Origin: Verrucomicrobiales bacterium
GTDB taxonomy: Bacteria; Verrucomicrobiota; Verrucomicrobiia; Verrucomicrobiales; DEV007
Direction: 5' to 3'
Assembly (NCBI GenBank): GCA_029212615.1
Contig: JARGPJ010000001.1
Span: forward strand, 581,547 to 645,546
Length of the DNA: 64,000 nt
The translations under genes were made by a program, and so were the position numbers. Under the pieces are notes generated by a model, which saw nothing but the letters and a program-made list of their open reading frames with translations, ran no database searches and had not been told where the DNA came from. Positions 1 to 9,222 of this stretch are shown piece after piece; position 1 is the stretch's first letter, and the number at the start of each line of letters is the position of its first letter.

Positions 1-818
1 GCGAGTTTGCCGAACTCTTCGACATACTGTTCAGCAATACGAAGGTTCACCGCCTGAGAACCACCGGGGCTCTCAATCGCAGTGGCAATTGCCTTAATCC
101 CCATCGCCGTTGCCGTCGCGAGCATTTCGATCTCCTTCGCCTTACCTTCAGCCTCATTGACCTGCTTATCTCGAATCGCCTCGGACTGCTTGATCACTTC
201 CTGCTTCTCGCCTTCGGCGACATTGATGCGGGCTTCCTTCTCCCCTTCTGACTCAGCGATCACCGCACGGCGCTCACGCTCCGCCCGCATCTGCTTCTCA
301 AGCGCGTCCCTGACACTCGGAGGAGGCGTGATGTTCGCGATCTCGTAACGGGTGATCTTGATGCCCCAGGGCTCCGAGGCTTTATCGAGGGCCGTGATAA
401 TATTCGCATTGACCGTATCGCGCTCCTCAAAAGTACGGTCGAGTTCGAGCTTACCAATCTCGGAACGCAGGGTTGTCTGCGCCAATTGAGTCGAAGCATA
501 CATATAATCTTCAATGCCGTAACTCGCATTCTTCGCGTCGAGCACCTGCAAATAGAGAACGCCGTCGATCTCGATCGCAATGTTATCCTGCGTGATACAC
601 ATCTGAGAGGGAACATCGACCGCGATTTCTTTCAGCGAGTGCCGGTAGGCGATCTTATCGATGAACGGCACGAGGATGTGAAAACCGGCCTCAAGGGTGC
701 GGCTGTATTTACCAAGTCTTTCGACGACAAAAGCCTTACGCTGGGGAACGACTCGAGCCGTTTTCAGCAGGATAATAATAATGAGAAAGACGACACCGAT
801 TGGGATAATAAATTCCAT
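1..818 (-). CDS. SPFH/band-7 (stomatin/QmcA-type) membrane protein, C-terminus off the window
   Basis: About 272 codons are visible from the ATG at 818; the gene runs off the left edge. The protein opens MEFIIPIG and has one hydrophobic N-terminal helix (about residues 3-19). A band-7 domain follows, with the family phrases RVVPQRKAFVVERLGKY and GFHILVPFID, and then a Glu/Lys/Arg-rich helical stalk (EKQMRAERERRAVIAESEG). This matches the stomatin/QmcA class, scaffold proteins that form membrane microdomain assemblies; the precise role is not shown here. The NfeD-family gene lies 54 bp upstream on the same strand, the usual partner of this class, so the two are probably co-transcribed. Family assignment is firm; physiological function is inferred. 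Confidence 0.9.
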   Translation of the reverse strand, partial: MEFIIPIGVVFLIIIILLKTARVVPQRKAFVVERLGKYSRTLEAGFHILVPFIDKIAYRHSLKEIAVDVPSQMCITQDNIAIEIDGVLYLQVLDAKNASYGIEDYMYASTQLAQTTLRSEIGKLELDRTFEERDTVNANIITALDKASEPWGIKITRYEIANITPPPSVRDALEKQMRAERERRAVIAESEGEKEARINVAEGEKQEVIKQSEAIRDKQVNEAEGKAKEIEMLATATAMGIKAIATAIESPGGSQAVNLRIAEQYVEEFGKL

Positions 819-872
819 GTAGTTTAATTGATTGCGGGTTGAGTTAGTTCGATAGACGTAGGAAGAAAAATT

Positions 873-1307
873 TTAGGCACGTGATTTTACTTCCAGGGTG
901 ATATTGTCACGGGCAACCACTTCAACCCGGTCGCCTTCCTTGAAGGCAGTTGTCGAAAAAGCCTTCCACTGAGCGCCTTTGAGCTCAACGGTCCCGAAAT
1001 CGCCGACCTCAATCGGCTTCACGACCGTCACGATTTTTCCGAGGAATTCTTCGTCGACACCGCCCCCGGATGTCGTCTCCGCCCCTCGAAACCAATCTTT
1101 AACGTAGCGGCGGGCAAAAATAACCAGCCCGAGCGAAGCCAGTCCGAACACCCAAAGCTGGACACTGAAAGAGTCCACCCCGCACCAGTCCAGAATCGCA
1201 ACGATCCAGGCGGCAATGCCGATAAAGACGAGAATTACCCCCGGGATTGCCAATTCTGCGACAATCAAACCAAGGCCAATGAGAAACCAGATAATAGCGG
1301 AGTCCAT
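873..1307 (-). CDS. NfeD-family membrane protein, partner of the SPFH protein
   Basis: About 144 residues. The N-terminal half is three closely spaced membrane segments (LIGLGLIVAELAIPGVILVF, then IAAWIVAILDW, then LWVFGLASLGLVIFA). The last 55 or so residues form a soluble beta-rich domain (EFLGKIVTVVKPIEVGDFG, VELKGAQWKAFS, GDRVEVVARDNITLEVK), the OB-fold typical of NfeD proteins. I chose the ATG at 1307 because the hydrophobic region starts right after it; in-frame ATGs at 1316 and 1349 are possible. It sits immediately upstream of the SPFH gene, an arrangement like ybbJ-qmcA in E. coli, so the pair probably acts together in the membrane. Confidence 0.85.
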   Translation of the reverse strand: MDSAIIWFLIGLGLIVAELAIPGVILVFIGIAAWIVAILDWCGVDSFSVQLWVFGLASLGLVIFARRYVKDWFRGAETTSGGGVDEEFLGKIVTVVKPIEVGDFGTVELKGAQWKAFSTTAFKEGDRVEVVARDNITLEVKSRA

Positions 1308-1483
1308 GGTTTGCATCCTGCATGCTTTTCCACGATACGGCCATTCCAAAATATGACCGGATTTGTATAAACCCGCCGATCAGGCGCATGCTGATGCGAT
1401 AGAGAAAGCCCGGTAGCAATGACATTCGCCACCACCACCGGACCCGGTTGCCCCCGGAGGGGCTGACCACCACTAACCAAAGC

Positions 1484-3328
1484 TTACTCGATCATCCGCT
1501 TCGCGATCTCATACCCGGCGGCGTCCGCATTGCGGCGCGTCGCGCGAAAGAGATCCTTCACTTTCCCTTCGGCAGTGCGATTAAAGAATCTCACGGTCTC
1601 AACGAGATCTCTGCGATCCGCTTTTCCGGACTCGATCAGCTGCTGAGCCATTCCCATCGAGGCCGTCATCGCAAACAACTCCGCACCCACTTCGACAAAA
1701 CGCCCGAGAAGCACCTGCTTCTTCTCCAGTTTCGGACCGTACCGCAGCATCGCGTGAAAGAGCTTCCGCGCGAGCTGACGACTCATCACTTTCACTTTCC
1801 GGGAATCGCTCCGGAACTCCGGCATGACCCCGGCACCACCACTCAGAACCGGCAACCACAAAGCCGGGTACCAGCGTCCGTAGAACCAGGCGGATCGCAC
1901 CGCCGCACTAACCCGCTCCCGCATCGGAAGCGTGCTATTCAACACCGGACCGCCCAGGTTGAGATGAGGATCCAGCGCTTCACGTGCGATGAGCAATCTC
2001 ATGATCTCGCTCGATCCTTCGAAAATCGTATTAATTCGACTGTCCCGCAGGAAGCGCTCGACCGGAATCACCTCATCGCCGCGGCCGGCAAGTGAAGCCG
2101 CCGTTTCGTAACCACGACCTCCGCGAATCTGCATCGTATCGTTGACGATCTCCCAACCGCGCTCCGTGCCCCACATTTTAGCGAAAGCCGCCTCAATGCG
2201 AACATCAGATTTCTTATCCTGATCAACAAGCAGAGACACCAGGCGAACCATCGCTTCGATGGCAAAGGTGTCCGCCTTCATCTTCGCAAGCTTCTGGGCA
2301 ATCGCATCGTGACGGCCCACCGGCGCGCCCCATTGAACACGTCGTCCCGCCCACTCTGTCGACCACTCCAGGCAGCGCTTTGCCATACCGACACAGGCCG
2401 CCGGCAAAGTGATGCGCCCTGTATTTAGAGTCGTCAGTGCCACTTTGAGCCCGCGCCCCTCTTCGAGAATCAAATTCTCTTTCGGAATCCTGACATCGGT
2501 AAACTTCACGACCCCATTGTAGAGAGCCTTCAATCCCATGAACCGGGAACGGTGCGTGACTTCCACTCCGGGCGTGTTCATCTCGACAAGAAATGCGCTG
2601 ATCTCTGGCCGCTTCGGATTACAGTCCGCCATGCGCGCCATCACTACGATAACCCCCGCCTTGACCACGTTGGTGCACCACAACTTCTCGCCATTAAGAA
2701 CATAGTCACCCGTCTCTGCATCGAGGGCGGCCGTCGTCTCAATTTTAGCAGGATCAGATCCCACATTGGGCTCAGTCAGGGCAAAGGCGGAGATTTCACC
2801 GGCAGCACAGCGCGGCAGAAACTTCCTCTTCTGCTCCTCCGTCCCGAAGACAAGAAGCGGTTGAGGCACCCCAATCGACTGGTGGGCTGAAAGCAAAGCG
2901 GTCAGGTTCCCGCAGTATTTCCCCAGCAGCATCGCCGCCCGGGAATAGTTCGCCTGGGATAGACCCAGCCCTCCGTAGAGACGGGGAATCTTAATGCCGA
3001 AAGCACCCAGTCCGGCAAGCCCCTCGATCACTTCATCCGGAATTTCCCCGGTCCGGTCAATCTCATCCGCATCGACATGCTCTTTTAGAAAGGCTTCCAA
3101 CCGGGAGAGAAAAGCGTCACCCTGATCTTCATCCTCGACTGTCTGGACCGGGAAAGGAAACACCGATTCGAAGAGCGGCTTTCCGAGAAACAGAGAGCTG
3201 CCCAGGCTTCCGGCGGGTCCCGCTTCGACCCGGGATGCCTCGGCAAGTTCCAGGGCCGCGCGTTCCTCCGGTGACATCTTCGATGTGTCGATGACGTTCG
3301 GAGTAGAGGTTTCTGTGGGTGATTTCAT
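1484..3328 (-). CDS. acyl-CoA dehydrogenase (VLCAD/ACAD9-like, long C-terminal extension)
   Basis: About 614 residues, longer than the usual 380-residue acyl-CoA dehydrogenase, which fits the very-long-chain/ACAD9 type with an extra helical C-terminal domain. Visible signatures include the N-terminal helical domain (IPRLYGGLGLS), the middle beta domain (AFALTEPNVGSDPAKIET, NGEKLWCTN), the flavin-site phrase QIRGGRGYETA, and NTIFEGSSEIMRL, whose Glu is the expected catalytic base. It would oxidise acyl-CoA to trans-2-enoyl-CoA with FAD, the first step of beta-oxidation. The ATG at 3328 is preferred over an upstream in-frame start because it lies just past the preceding stop. It is the last gene of the five-gene operon that begins with the patatin gene. 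Confidence 0.93.
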   Translation of the reverse strand: MKSPTETSTPNVIDTSKMSPEERAALELAEASRVEAGPAGSLGSSLFLGKPLFESVFPFPVQTVEDEDQGDAFLSRLEAFLKEHVDADEIDRTGEIPDEVIEGLAGLGAFGIKIPRLYGGLGLSQANYSRAAMLLGKYCGNLTALLSAHQSIGVPQPLLVFGTEEQKRKFLPRCAAGEISAFALTEPNVGSDPAKIETTAALDAETGDYVLNGEKLWCTNVVKAGVIVVMARMADCNPKRPEISAFLVEMNTPGVEVTHRSRFMGLKALYNGVVKFTDVRIPKENLILEEGRGLKVALTTLNTGRITLPAACVGMAKRCLEWSTEWAGRRVQWGAPVGRHDAIAQKLAKMKADTFAIEAMVRLVSLLVDQDKKSDVRIEAAFAKMWGTERGWEIVNDTMQIRGGRGYETAASLAGRGDEVIPVERFLRDSRINTIFEGSSEIMRLLIAREALDPHLNLGGPVLNSTLPMRERVSAAVRSAWFYGRWYPALWLPVLSGGAGVMPEFRSDSRKVKVMSRQLARKLFHAMLRYGPKLEKKQVLLGRFVEVGAELFAMTASMGMAQQLIESGKADRRDLVETVRFFNRTAEGKVKDLFRATRRNADAAGYEIAKRMIE

Positions 3329-3368
3329 GACTGTTGTTCTTTCTTTGTTAGACCGCGGAGCGGTCGAT

Positions 3369-5429
3369 TTAATCATTTCCAGGTGAGCTTTCTTTCTGAC
3401 TGCGGCCCCAGGCCAGCGGGCCACCCCGAAACGGAGCAAAGCCGGTGCCCAGAACCATCGCGAGATCGATATCATCGGCGTCGCGGGCGATGCCTTCGGC
3501 AAGACAGAGCTTCGCCTCCTTCACCATCAATCCCGCAAGATGGTTGGCAATGTCCCCGGGGGCTATCGCGGATGAGGGAGCTTTTCCGGGCAACGCAGCG
3601 CCGCCGGTAACCCGCCCCTTACCGTAGGTGTAAAATCCATGACCCACCTTCCTGCCGAATCGTTCTTCTTTAACGAGACGCGTCAGCACCCTCGGCAACT
3701 CGAATCGGTCCCCAAACGATTCGCGCATCGTCACTGCGACATGCGCTGCCACATCGAGGCCGACTTCATCGATCAATCGGATCGGCCCCATCGGCATCCC
3801 GAAATCGAGCATCGCCTCGTCGATCACTTCGGGAGAGACCCCACCATCAACGAGGTGTCCCGCCTCAATCAGGTAAGGCATGAGAATCCGGTTCACGAGA
3901 AAGCCGGGAGAATCTTTCACCACGACGGGGAGCTTTCCGATCTTTCGAACAAAAGCGAGGACCCGCTCCACTACCTCGGGAGAGGTGTGAACGGTGACCA
4001 CGACTTCGACCAGTTTCATTCGACTCACGGGGTTAAAGAAGTGCAGGCCGACAATGCGCTCAGGATGAGTGATCCCATCCGCGGTGCACAGTTCCGATAT
4101 AGGAAGCGCCGACGTGTTCGTCGCCAGAATCGTATCCGGTGCGGAGCGCTCACAGAGATCAGCAAAAATCTTCTTTTTGATCGCCAGATTCTCAACCGCC
4201 GCCTCCACGACCAGGTCGCAGCGCCCCAGGGAAACCGGCTCAGCCGACGGAGTCACCAGATCGAGGCGGCGCATAGACTCGTGTTTTGTCAGGATGCGTT
4301 TCCGCACCGCAGACTCAAAGAGCCTGCGCACAGATTCCATTCCTGCAGAAACACGTGAGCAGTCGATATCCCGCAGGATTACCGGGAATCCCCTGGCAGA
4401 GAACCATTGAGCAATTCCGGAACCCATGACACCTGCTCCGATCACGGCAGTCCTCTCTATTCCCGCAAAACTCCGCTCTTCCAGATCGGGAGCATATCGA
4501 AACTTCCTCGCCCTCTCCTGAAGTCGGAAGAGACGCATCAAGTTCTTCGTCGCATCTGATCCGGCAAGGCGTTGAACCGCTTCCTGTTCCCGAAGCAAAG
4601 AGCGAACAATGCTGCCGCTCGCACCGCGCGTGACAACTTCAACAGCGGCCTCACCGGCCGGATAGTTTCCACGTGTCTTTTTCAAGAGCCTCCGCTTAGT
4701 CAGGACGCGAATCACGAATCCACTGACGCAATTGTTTGTCAGGAAAAATCGCTTCCTCTCCGGTTTCGTCAGCACTCTCGCCTCCGAAACTTCGAGCAAC
4801 CGCTCCGCGGGGACAACCGCATCGACAAGACCCAGTTTCCCCGCGTGTTTCGCCGTGAAAGCTTTTCCGCTGAGAATGAGTCCCAGAGCCTTCGGCAGGC
4901 CGATCAAACGAGGCAGTCGGGTCGACCCGCCCCAGGCCGGAATGATTCCAAGAAGCGTTTCCGGCAATCCGATGCGGGTGCTTCGATCGCTACTCGCGAT
5001 TCGCTGATCGCAGGCCAGGGCGAGCTCAAGTCCTCCACCGAGGCAGGCACCGTGAATCGCCGCCAGGGTCGGCATAGGGAGAGCCGCAACCTGCTGAAAG
5101 ACTTCCTGCCCTTTCTCGATGAGATGCTGCAGATTCTCCTTTGTCGCACCGGCGAGCGAATCGAGGTCTGCTCCCGCGATGAAAATGGTGGGCTTCGCGC
5201 TTTTGAAAATAACGGCCTTCGGCCTCAAAGACTCGACAGCCTTCAGAGCAATCTTGAGCTCGTCGAGGGTTGCCTCGTCAAAAATATTTGCGCTCTTTCC
5301 CGGTCGATCAAAAACGACCGTTCCAATATTATCTTTTCCGATCTCCAGGTGCAGGACATGCGGGAGGCGGCGCTTTCCGCCCCCGCCCGGATGGTCAGCA
5401 ACCGGAGTCGTGATAGCTTCAGTAATCAT
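3369..5429 (-). CDS. fadJ: bifunctional enoyl-CoA hydratase / 3-hydroxyacyl-CoA dehydrogenase (FadJ/FadB type)
   Basis: About 686 residues. The N-terminal crotonase domain (about 30-215) has GACLGGGLELALACD and GLPETLLGIIPAWGGS; Glu135 and Glu157 correspond to the two catalytic glutamates of FadB. The NAD domain starts at about 327 with VIGAGVMGSGIAQ, followed by LHFFNPVSRMKLVEVV containing the catalytic His, and then the C-terminal 3HCDH domains (KDSPGFLVNRIL, GHGFYTYGKG). It would hydrate enoyl-CoA and oxidise 3-hydroxyacyl-CoA. The ATG at 5429 is preceded by AAGGAACACAATC, a good ribosome-binding site. The stop lies 20 bp after the end of the thiolase gene on the same strand, completing a FadA/FadB-type pair. 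FadJ versus FadB cannot be settled from sequence alone. Confidence 0.93.
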   Translation of the reverse strand: MITEAITTPVADHPGGGGKRRLPHVLHLEIGKDNIGTVVFDRPGKSANIFDEATLDELKIALKAVESLRPKAVIFKSAKPTIFIAGADLDSLAGATKENLQHLIEKGQEVFQQVAALPMPTLAAIHGACLGGGLELALACDQRIASSDRSTRIGLPETLLGIIPAWGGSTRLPRLIGLPKALGLILSGKAFTAKHAGKLGLVDAVVPAERLLEVSEARVLTKPERKRFFLTNNCVSGFVIRVLTKRRLLKKTRGNYPAGEAAVEVVTRGASGSIVRSLLREQEAVQRLAGSDATKNLMRLFRLQERARKFRYAPDLEERSFAGIERTAVIGAGVMGSGIAQWFSARGFPVILRDIDCSRVSAGMESVRRLFESAVRKRILTKHESMRRLDLVTPSAEPVSLGRCDLVVEAAVENLAIKKKIFADLCERSAPDTILATNTSALPISELCTADGITHPERIVGLHFFNPVSRMKLVEVVVTVHTSPEVVERVLAFVRKIGKLPVVVKDSPGFLVNRILMPYLIEAGHLVDGGVSPEVIDEAMLDFGMPMGPIRLIDEVGLDVAAHVAVTMRESFGDRFELPRVLTRLVKEERFGRKVGHGFYTYGKGRVTGGAALPGKAPSSAIAPGDIANHLAGLMVKEAKLCLAEGIARDADDIDLAMVLGTGFAPFRGGPLAWGRSQKESSPGND

Positions 5430-5448
5430 GATTGTGTTCCTTCTTTCG

Positions 5449-6723
5449 TTAAAATGTTTCCAGCCAGAGAGCGCCACCCTGTCCACCTCCAATACAGAGA
5501 CTGACGAGGCCGCGTTTCCCTCCCCGGCGTTTCAATTCTTTGAGTGTGGTTAAAACAAGACGCGCCCCGGTCGCTCCGACCGGGTGTCCAAGAGCGATCG
5601 CGCCCCCATTCGGGTTGAGCCGATCTTCCGGAATCGCAAGTCCATCAAAATTGGGTGAGGCGAGAAGCTTCTCCACCGCGAGGACTTGAGCCGCGAAGGC
5701 CTCGTTCACTTCGACGACATCGGCATCCGACGGCCTCAGTCCGGTTCGTTCGAATAGTTCCCGAACGGCAAAAGCCGGTCCCAGCCCCATGCGTTTCGGA
5801 TCGCATCCGGTGTAGGCATAGTCGACGAGACGCCCCATCGGCTCAAGAGCCAGTGCTTCCGCCTTCGACTCCGTCATGACTAACATAGCCACCGCACCGT
5901 CGGTTATCTGGGAACTGTTTCCCGCAGTGACCGTTCCGGTTCCCCGCTCAAAAACCGGCCGCAAGCGTTCCAGCGCTTCCATCGACTGTCCTTCCCGGAT
6001 TCCATTATCCCGGTCGACATACTTATCGCCGGGCAGGTAGACCGGGGCGATTTCACCGGCGAAAAATTCAGAGGCCGCCAACGCTTTCTGGTGAGACGCG
6101 AGAGCAAACCGGTCCTGCTCTTCACGGGTCACCTTAAACTCCCGGGCAAGAATCTCCGCCGTCTCTCCCATGTTCAGTCCGGAAACCGGATCAGTGAGAC
6201 CCAACTTCAAACCAATCACAGGCGCGAAGTCAGCCGGTCGAAAGGTCAGGGCCGCAGCCGCCTTGCCGCCCGCAGATTTCATCCGCGAGAACGCGGAGAA
6301 TTTGGCAGCTGCGACCGCTGAAAAGAGCAGCGGAATACGCGACATATTCTCCGTTCCACCAACCACAAATACTTCCCCGTGCCCCGCCGCGAGGCGTTCT
6401 GCGGCGACCGTGAGTGACGCCATCCCGCTGGCACAGTTCCGGTGAACTGTCATCGCGGGCACAGATTCCGGAATCCCGGCTCTGAGCGCAATGACCCGGG
6501 CAATGTTTGCCGCATCGGCAGGCTGTGATACGCAACCGAGAATCGTTTCATCAATCACCGAGGGATCGATCCCCGTGCGCGCCAGGAGGGCTTGCACCAC
6601 CACTCTACCTTGTTCCGTCGCATCGAGTGACGCGAAGTCCGATCCCATTTTGAGAAAAGGGGTTCGCACGCCGTCCACGATGACGAGTGAGTTCTTTTTC
6701 GTGTTTGCTTCAGATAGATTCAT
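5449..6723 (-). CDS. fadI: acetyl-CoA C-acyltransferase (thiolase, FadA/FadI type)
   Basis: 424 residues with the full thiolase set: the nucleophile Cys97 in VHRNCASGM, the segment NGGAIALGHPVGATGARL with the catalytic His, and the second active Cys in SLCIGGGQGGALW near the C-terminus. It would cleave 3-ketoacyl-CoA to acetyl-CoA and a shortened acyl-CoA, closing the beta-oxidation cycle with the downstream FadJ-like and dehydrogenase genes. Its start overlaps the end of the preceding ligase gene by 14 bp, which suggests translational coupling. The length and the paired bifunctional enzyme fit FadI or FadA; the symbol is a best guess. Confidence 0.92.
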   Translation of the reverse strand: MNLSEANTKKNSLVIVDGVRTPFLKMGSDFASLDATEQGRVVVQALLARTGIDPSVIDETILGCVSQPADAANIARVIALRAGIPESVPAMTVHRNCASGMASLTVAAERLAAGHGEVFVVGGTENMSRIPLLFSAVAAAKFSAFSRMKSAGGKAAAALTFRPADFAPVIGLKLGLTDPVSGLNMGETAEILAREFKVTREEQDRFALASHQKALAASEFFAGEIAPVYLPGDKYVDRDNGIREGQSMEALERLRPVFERGTGTVTAGNSSQITDGAVAMLVMTESKAEALALEPMGRLVDYAYTGCDPKRMGLGPAFAVRELFERTGLRPSDADVVEVNEAFAAQVLAVEKLLASPNFDGLAIPEDRLNPNGGAIALGHPVGATGARLVLTTLKELKRRGGKRGLVSLCIGGGQGGALWLETF

Positions 6724-8239
6724 GATGAGAGACAGGGGTTGAAATTTCTTCTTTCGGGATCCCGGCTTCCTTGCGACGGTCGATCACCTTTTCCTCTTTC
6801 AAGGCAATGCCCACGCCCTGACGCTTGCGGAGGTCAGCGGCGTCATGAAATTCGATTCGATTCGGCCGGATTTCGGTGGCCGCGGCAAAACGGTCACTGA
6901 TCCGGTATTCGAGAGCCTCTGCGTCAGTTCGCTCTGTCGGGGCTACGTGAACGACGATCTCATCACTCTCGAGGGGATCGTTGTTTCGCTTCCGTAGTTC
7001 AATCTGCCAACTTCCCACTTCCGTGAGATCATCGAGAACGTGTTCCAGGTCGTTGAAATTGACCAGGGTCCCTTTGACCTTGCCGATGTTCATTCGGCGA
7101 ACATCGCTGACCCGTGAAATGCGTCCCAGGAGCCTCGGCATACTTCGTCCGCAGGCCGGACATGGTTCGTAGGTCAACCCTCCGGAGATGAGATCTCCCG
7201 TCCGATAGCGGAGGACGACACTTCCACGACTGTCGAGCGGCGTGAAAACAATCTCCCCGGGTTCTCCTTCCGGAACCAAATTACCGGATTCGGGATCAAT
7301 CACTTCGATCACCCCGAGATCGGGGTAGAGGTGGTAACCTGTCGAAGACCCGCCACGCGCCGGGCATTCCGGATACGCCATCTTCGCCTCGGTGAACCCA
7401 TAAGTCGCCATGACCTCGACCTTCCCTGAACCCAGTTCTGCACAGAGCGATCTCAGTTTGTGGCGCAAACCTGCAGGCACTTTCTCCCCGCCCAGAACAA
7501 TGCGCTGAATCTTCGGACAGATCACTCCCTGCTCCGCAGCGACATGAAGAACATGATAAATAAAAGTCGGCATCCCGATCAGTGCATCGGGATTAATTTT
7601 TTCTAACAAGCGCACATTTCCTTCGGTCCCCATGACTTTTCCACCGCCCGTCGAGAGCGTGAACGTGTTGTATCCGAGTCCCGCGTAGTGCGCCTGCCAG
7701 AAGGCTAGGTGCGGAGCAAAAGGAAAGAGATTGATATGGCGGAAGTCGGGAGAGGAATCACACACCTCCATGAGACGACGCCCCGTCAGCGCCAGGTTAT
7801 CGAGATCATGCCGGGAGTAGAGAAAGGGAATCGGGTCAGCCGAACGTCCCGTCGTACTCGTCATGAGGATGGGGCGGTACTCGCGTTCGAAGTCTGTCTT
7901 CACGCCCCTGCGTCCCCGGTAGAGAGCTTTCACGATCGTCGAAGTTCGGCGGGCGAGAACCTTCTCATCCGGCACCAGGACGAAGTCACGGGTGAGAGCA
8001 CTCCCATCGTCATCGGAGATTAAGGTGCGTTTCGAACTGAAGGGGATCCGCACCAGGTCATCCAGACTTCGAATCGCATCCGGATCAATTCCTGCCTCCC
8101 GGAATGCCTTTCCGTAATAGCCGGAGAAGGGCACCACATGATCCTTCAGAAAATGACGCAATCGACGCCCCTGAAGTTCCCGTAATTCTTCCGCTTCGAG
8201 AGAATCCCAATGAGAGGTGAGTCGATCAGTTAGGCGCAT
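6710..8239 (-). CDS. AMP-binding acyl-CoA ligase of the PaaK (phenylacetate-CoA ligase-like) family
   Basis: About 509 residues from the ATG at 8239, which has GGAAAG upstream. The P-loop-like motif MTSTTGRSADPIPF replaces the usual STTGxTGxP, followed by FPFAPHLAFWQAHYAG, VMATYGFTEAKM, and the adenylation-domain phrase LRYRTGDLISGG. A CPACG cysteine pair (EPCPACGRSMPRLLGRISRVSDV) is typical of the PaaK branch rather than of FadD. It would activate a carboxylic acid as acyl-AMP and transfer it to CoA. It sits between a patatin lipase (10 bp overlap) and a thiolase (14 bp overlap), so it is the likely activating step for chains released by the lipase. The true substrate is unknown. Confidence 0.82.
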   Translation of the reverse strand: MRLTDRLTSHWDSLEAEELRELQGRRLRHFLKDHVVPFSGYYGKAFREAGIDPDAIRSLDDLVRIPFSSKRTLISDDDGSALTRDFVLVPDEKVLARRTSTIVKALYRGRRGVKTDFEREYRPILMTSTTGRSADPIPFLYSRHDLDNLALTGRRLMEVCDSSPDFRHINLFPFAPHLAFWQAHYAGLGYNTFTLSTGGGKVMGTEGNVRLLEKINPDALIGMPTFIYHVLHVAAEQGVICPKIQRIVLGGEKVPAGLRHKLRSLCAELGSGKVEVMATYGFTEAKMAYPECPARGGSSTGYHLYPDLGVIEVIDPESGNLVPEGEPGEIVFTPLDSRGSVVLRYRTGDLISGGLTYEPCPACGRSMPRLLGRISRVSDVRRMNIGKVKGTLVNFNDLEHVLDDLTEVGSWQIELRKRNNDPLESDEIVVHVAPTERTDAEALEYRISDRFAAATEIRPNRIEFHDAADLRKRQGVGIALKEEKVIDRRKEAGIPKEEISTPVSHHESI

Positions 8240-9222
8240 GACGTTACTTTCCGGTTTGTGTTTCCATAGGTCGGGGAGGTTTCCCCGGATTGAAAAAGAG
8301 CCTCGATCTCCGGAAGCGCCTGCATGGCCGCCTCCCTTCCGATCTCGATGTATTTCGCGTAGCGATGATAGTCGTGCCAACCTGTCTTGGGGCTCAGCGG
8401 GGAGATGAGCACGTCCGCCTCGCGAGCGCTTTTCTCGACAAGTCGCATCTGCGACCCCATCGCAGCGGCGCGAAGGATGTCGAGGAGGTTGCCGCGCGCA
8501 AAATAATTGAGGTGCTGGTTCAAAACGCCCAGACCCCGGCGCCAGTAATTACGCCTCCTGCCGTGTGAACTTCGCCTCCTCAAAGATCCAATCGGAGGCA
8601 ACACATTTACTGCGATCACATAATCGAGATCCCAGGTAGATTTGGCCAACCCGACCGGTAGGGGATCACAAACACCGCCGTCGATATATTCGATGCCATC
8701 CCTCAGAAAGGGAACGACGACACCGGGCACGGCAAGGCTAGCGACAATCGCAGAGGCTACATCACCGGACCGGAAGACTGCCCGCTCCAGAGTGTCAAAT
8801 TCAGTCGCAACGGCAAGGAACGATTTCTCGAGCCCTTCAAACGTCCTGTCCTGAAGCGTTTTCTCGAGACGCTTATGGATATTCGCCCCGCGTACAAAGC
8901 CGCGGCGGGGAGGGAAAACCGGGTCGAGCAGTTCAAGCAAATCACGACGTCGCGTCATGTCAGCGGCAAGGCCTTCCAGCTCTTTTCCATTCAGCCCGGA
9001 GGCCCAAAGCCCTCCGACATAAGCTCCCATACTCGTTCCGGCTACCGCATCGACCTCGATCCCATTCTCTTCGAGGACCTGAATCACTCCGATATGAGCG
9101 AGTCCCTTGGCACCTCCCGAAGAGAGGGCTAAACCTATCCTCGGACGGGGTGGTCTCTCTTCGACCTTACCAGCCTCACGGCCCGGTCGAAGCGCATCGA
9201 ATAAATGTAAAAAGGCTGCCAT
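8230..9222 (-). CDS. patatin-like phospholipase (RssA/NTE type)
   Basis: 330 residues. The patatin catalytic elements are clear: oxyanion loop SSGGAKGLAHIG (34-45), nucleophile elbow GTSMGA with Ser64, and the dyad Asp181 in the DGG motif of EYIDGGVCDPLPV. No signal peptide is evident, so it is probably cytoplasmic or membrane-associated. It would hydrolyse acyl esters of phospholipids or related lipids. It is the first gene of the operon that continues with acyl-CoA ligase, thiolase, FadJ and acyl-CoA dehydrogenase, so released fatty acids could feed directly into beta-oxidation. A perfect hairpin lies 5 nt before the ATG where a ribosome-binding site would be expected, so the start or its regulation is unusual. 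Confidence 0.9.
   Translation of the reverse strand: MAAFLHLFDALRPGREAGKVEERPPRPRIGLALSSGGAKGLAHIGVIQVLEENGIEVDAVAGTSMGAYVGGLWASGLNGKELEGLAADMTRRRDLLELLDPVFPPRRGFVRGANIHKRLEKTLQDRTFEGLEKSFLAVATEFDTLERAVFRSGDVASAIVASLAVPGVVVPFLRDGIEYIDGGVCDPLPVGLAKSTWDLDYVIAVNVLPPIGSLRRRSSHGRRRNYWRRGLGVLNQHLNYFARGNLLDILRAAAMGSQMRLVEKSAREADVLISPLSPKTGWHDYHRYAKYIEIGREAAMQALPEIEALFQSGETSPTYGNTNRKVTSCA

Noticed and set aside
1450..1463. GCCCC-CGGA-GGGGC hairpin after the acyl-CoA dehydrogenase gene
   Set aside because: Short stem with no T run in the direction of transcription; could be chance in GC-rich DNA.
1099..1473. Alternative minus-strand frame over the NfeD gene, starting MVVSPSGGNRVRWWWRM
   Set aside because: Its N-terminal part has a faint acyltransferase-like look (LLPGFLYRISMRLIGGF), but most of it lies antiphase in the NfeD coding sequence, and the intact NfeD frame explains the region.
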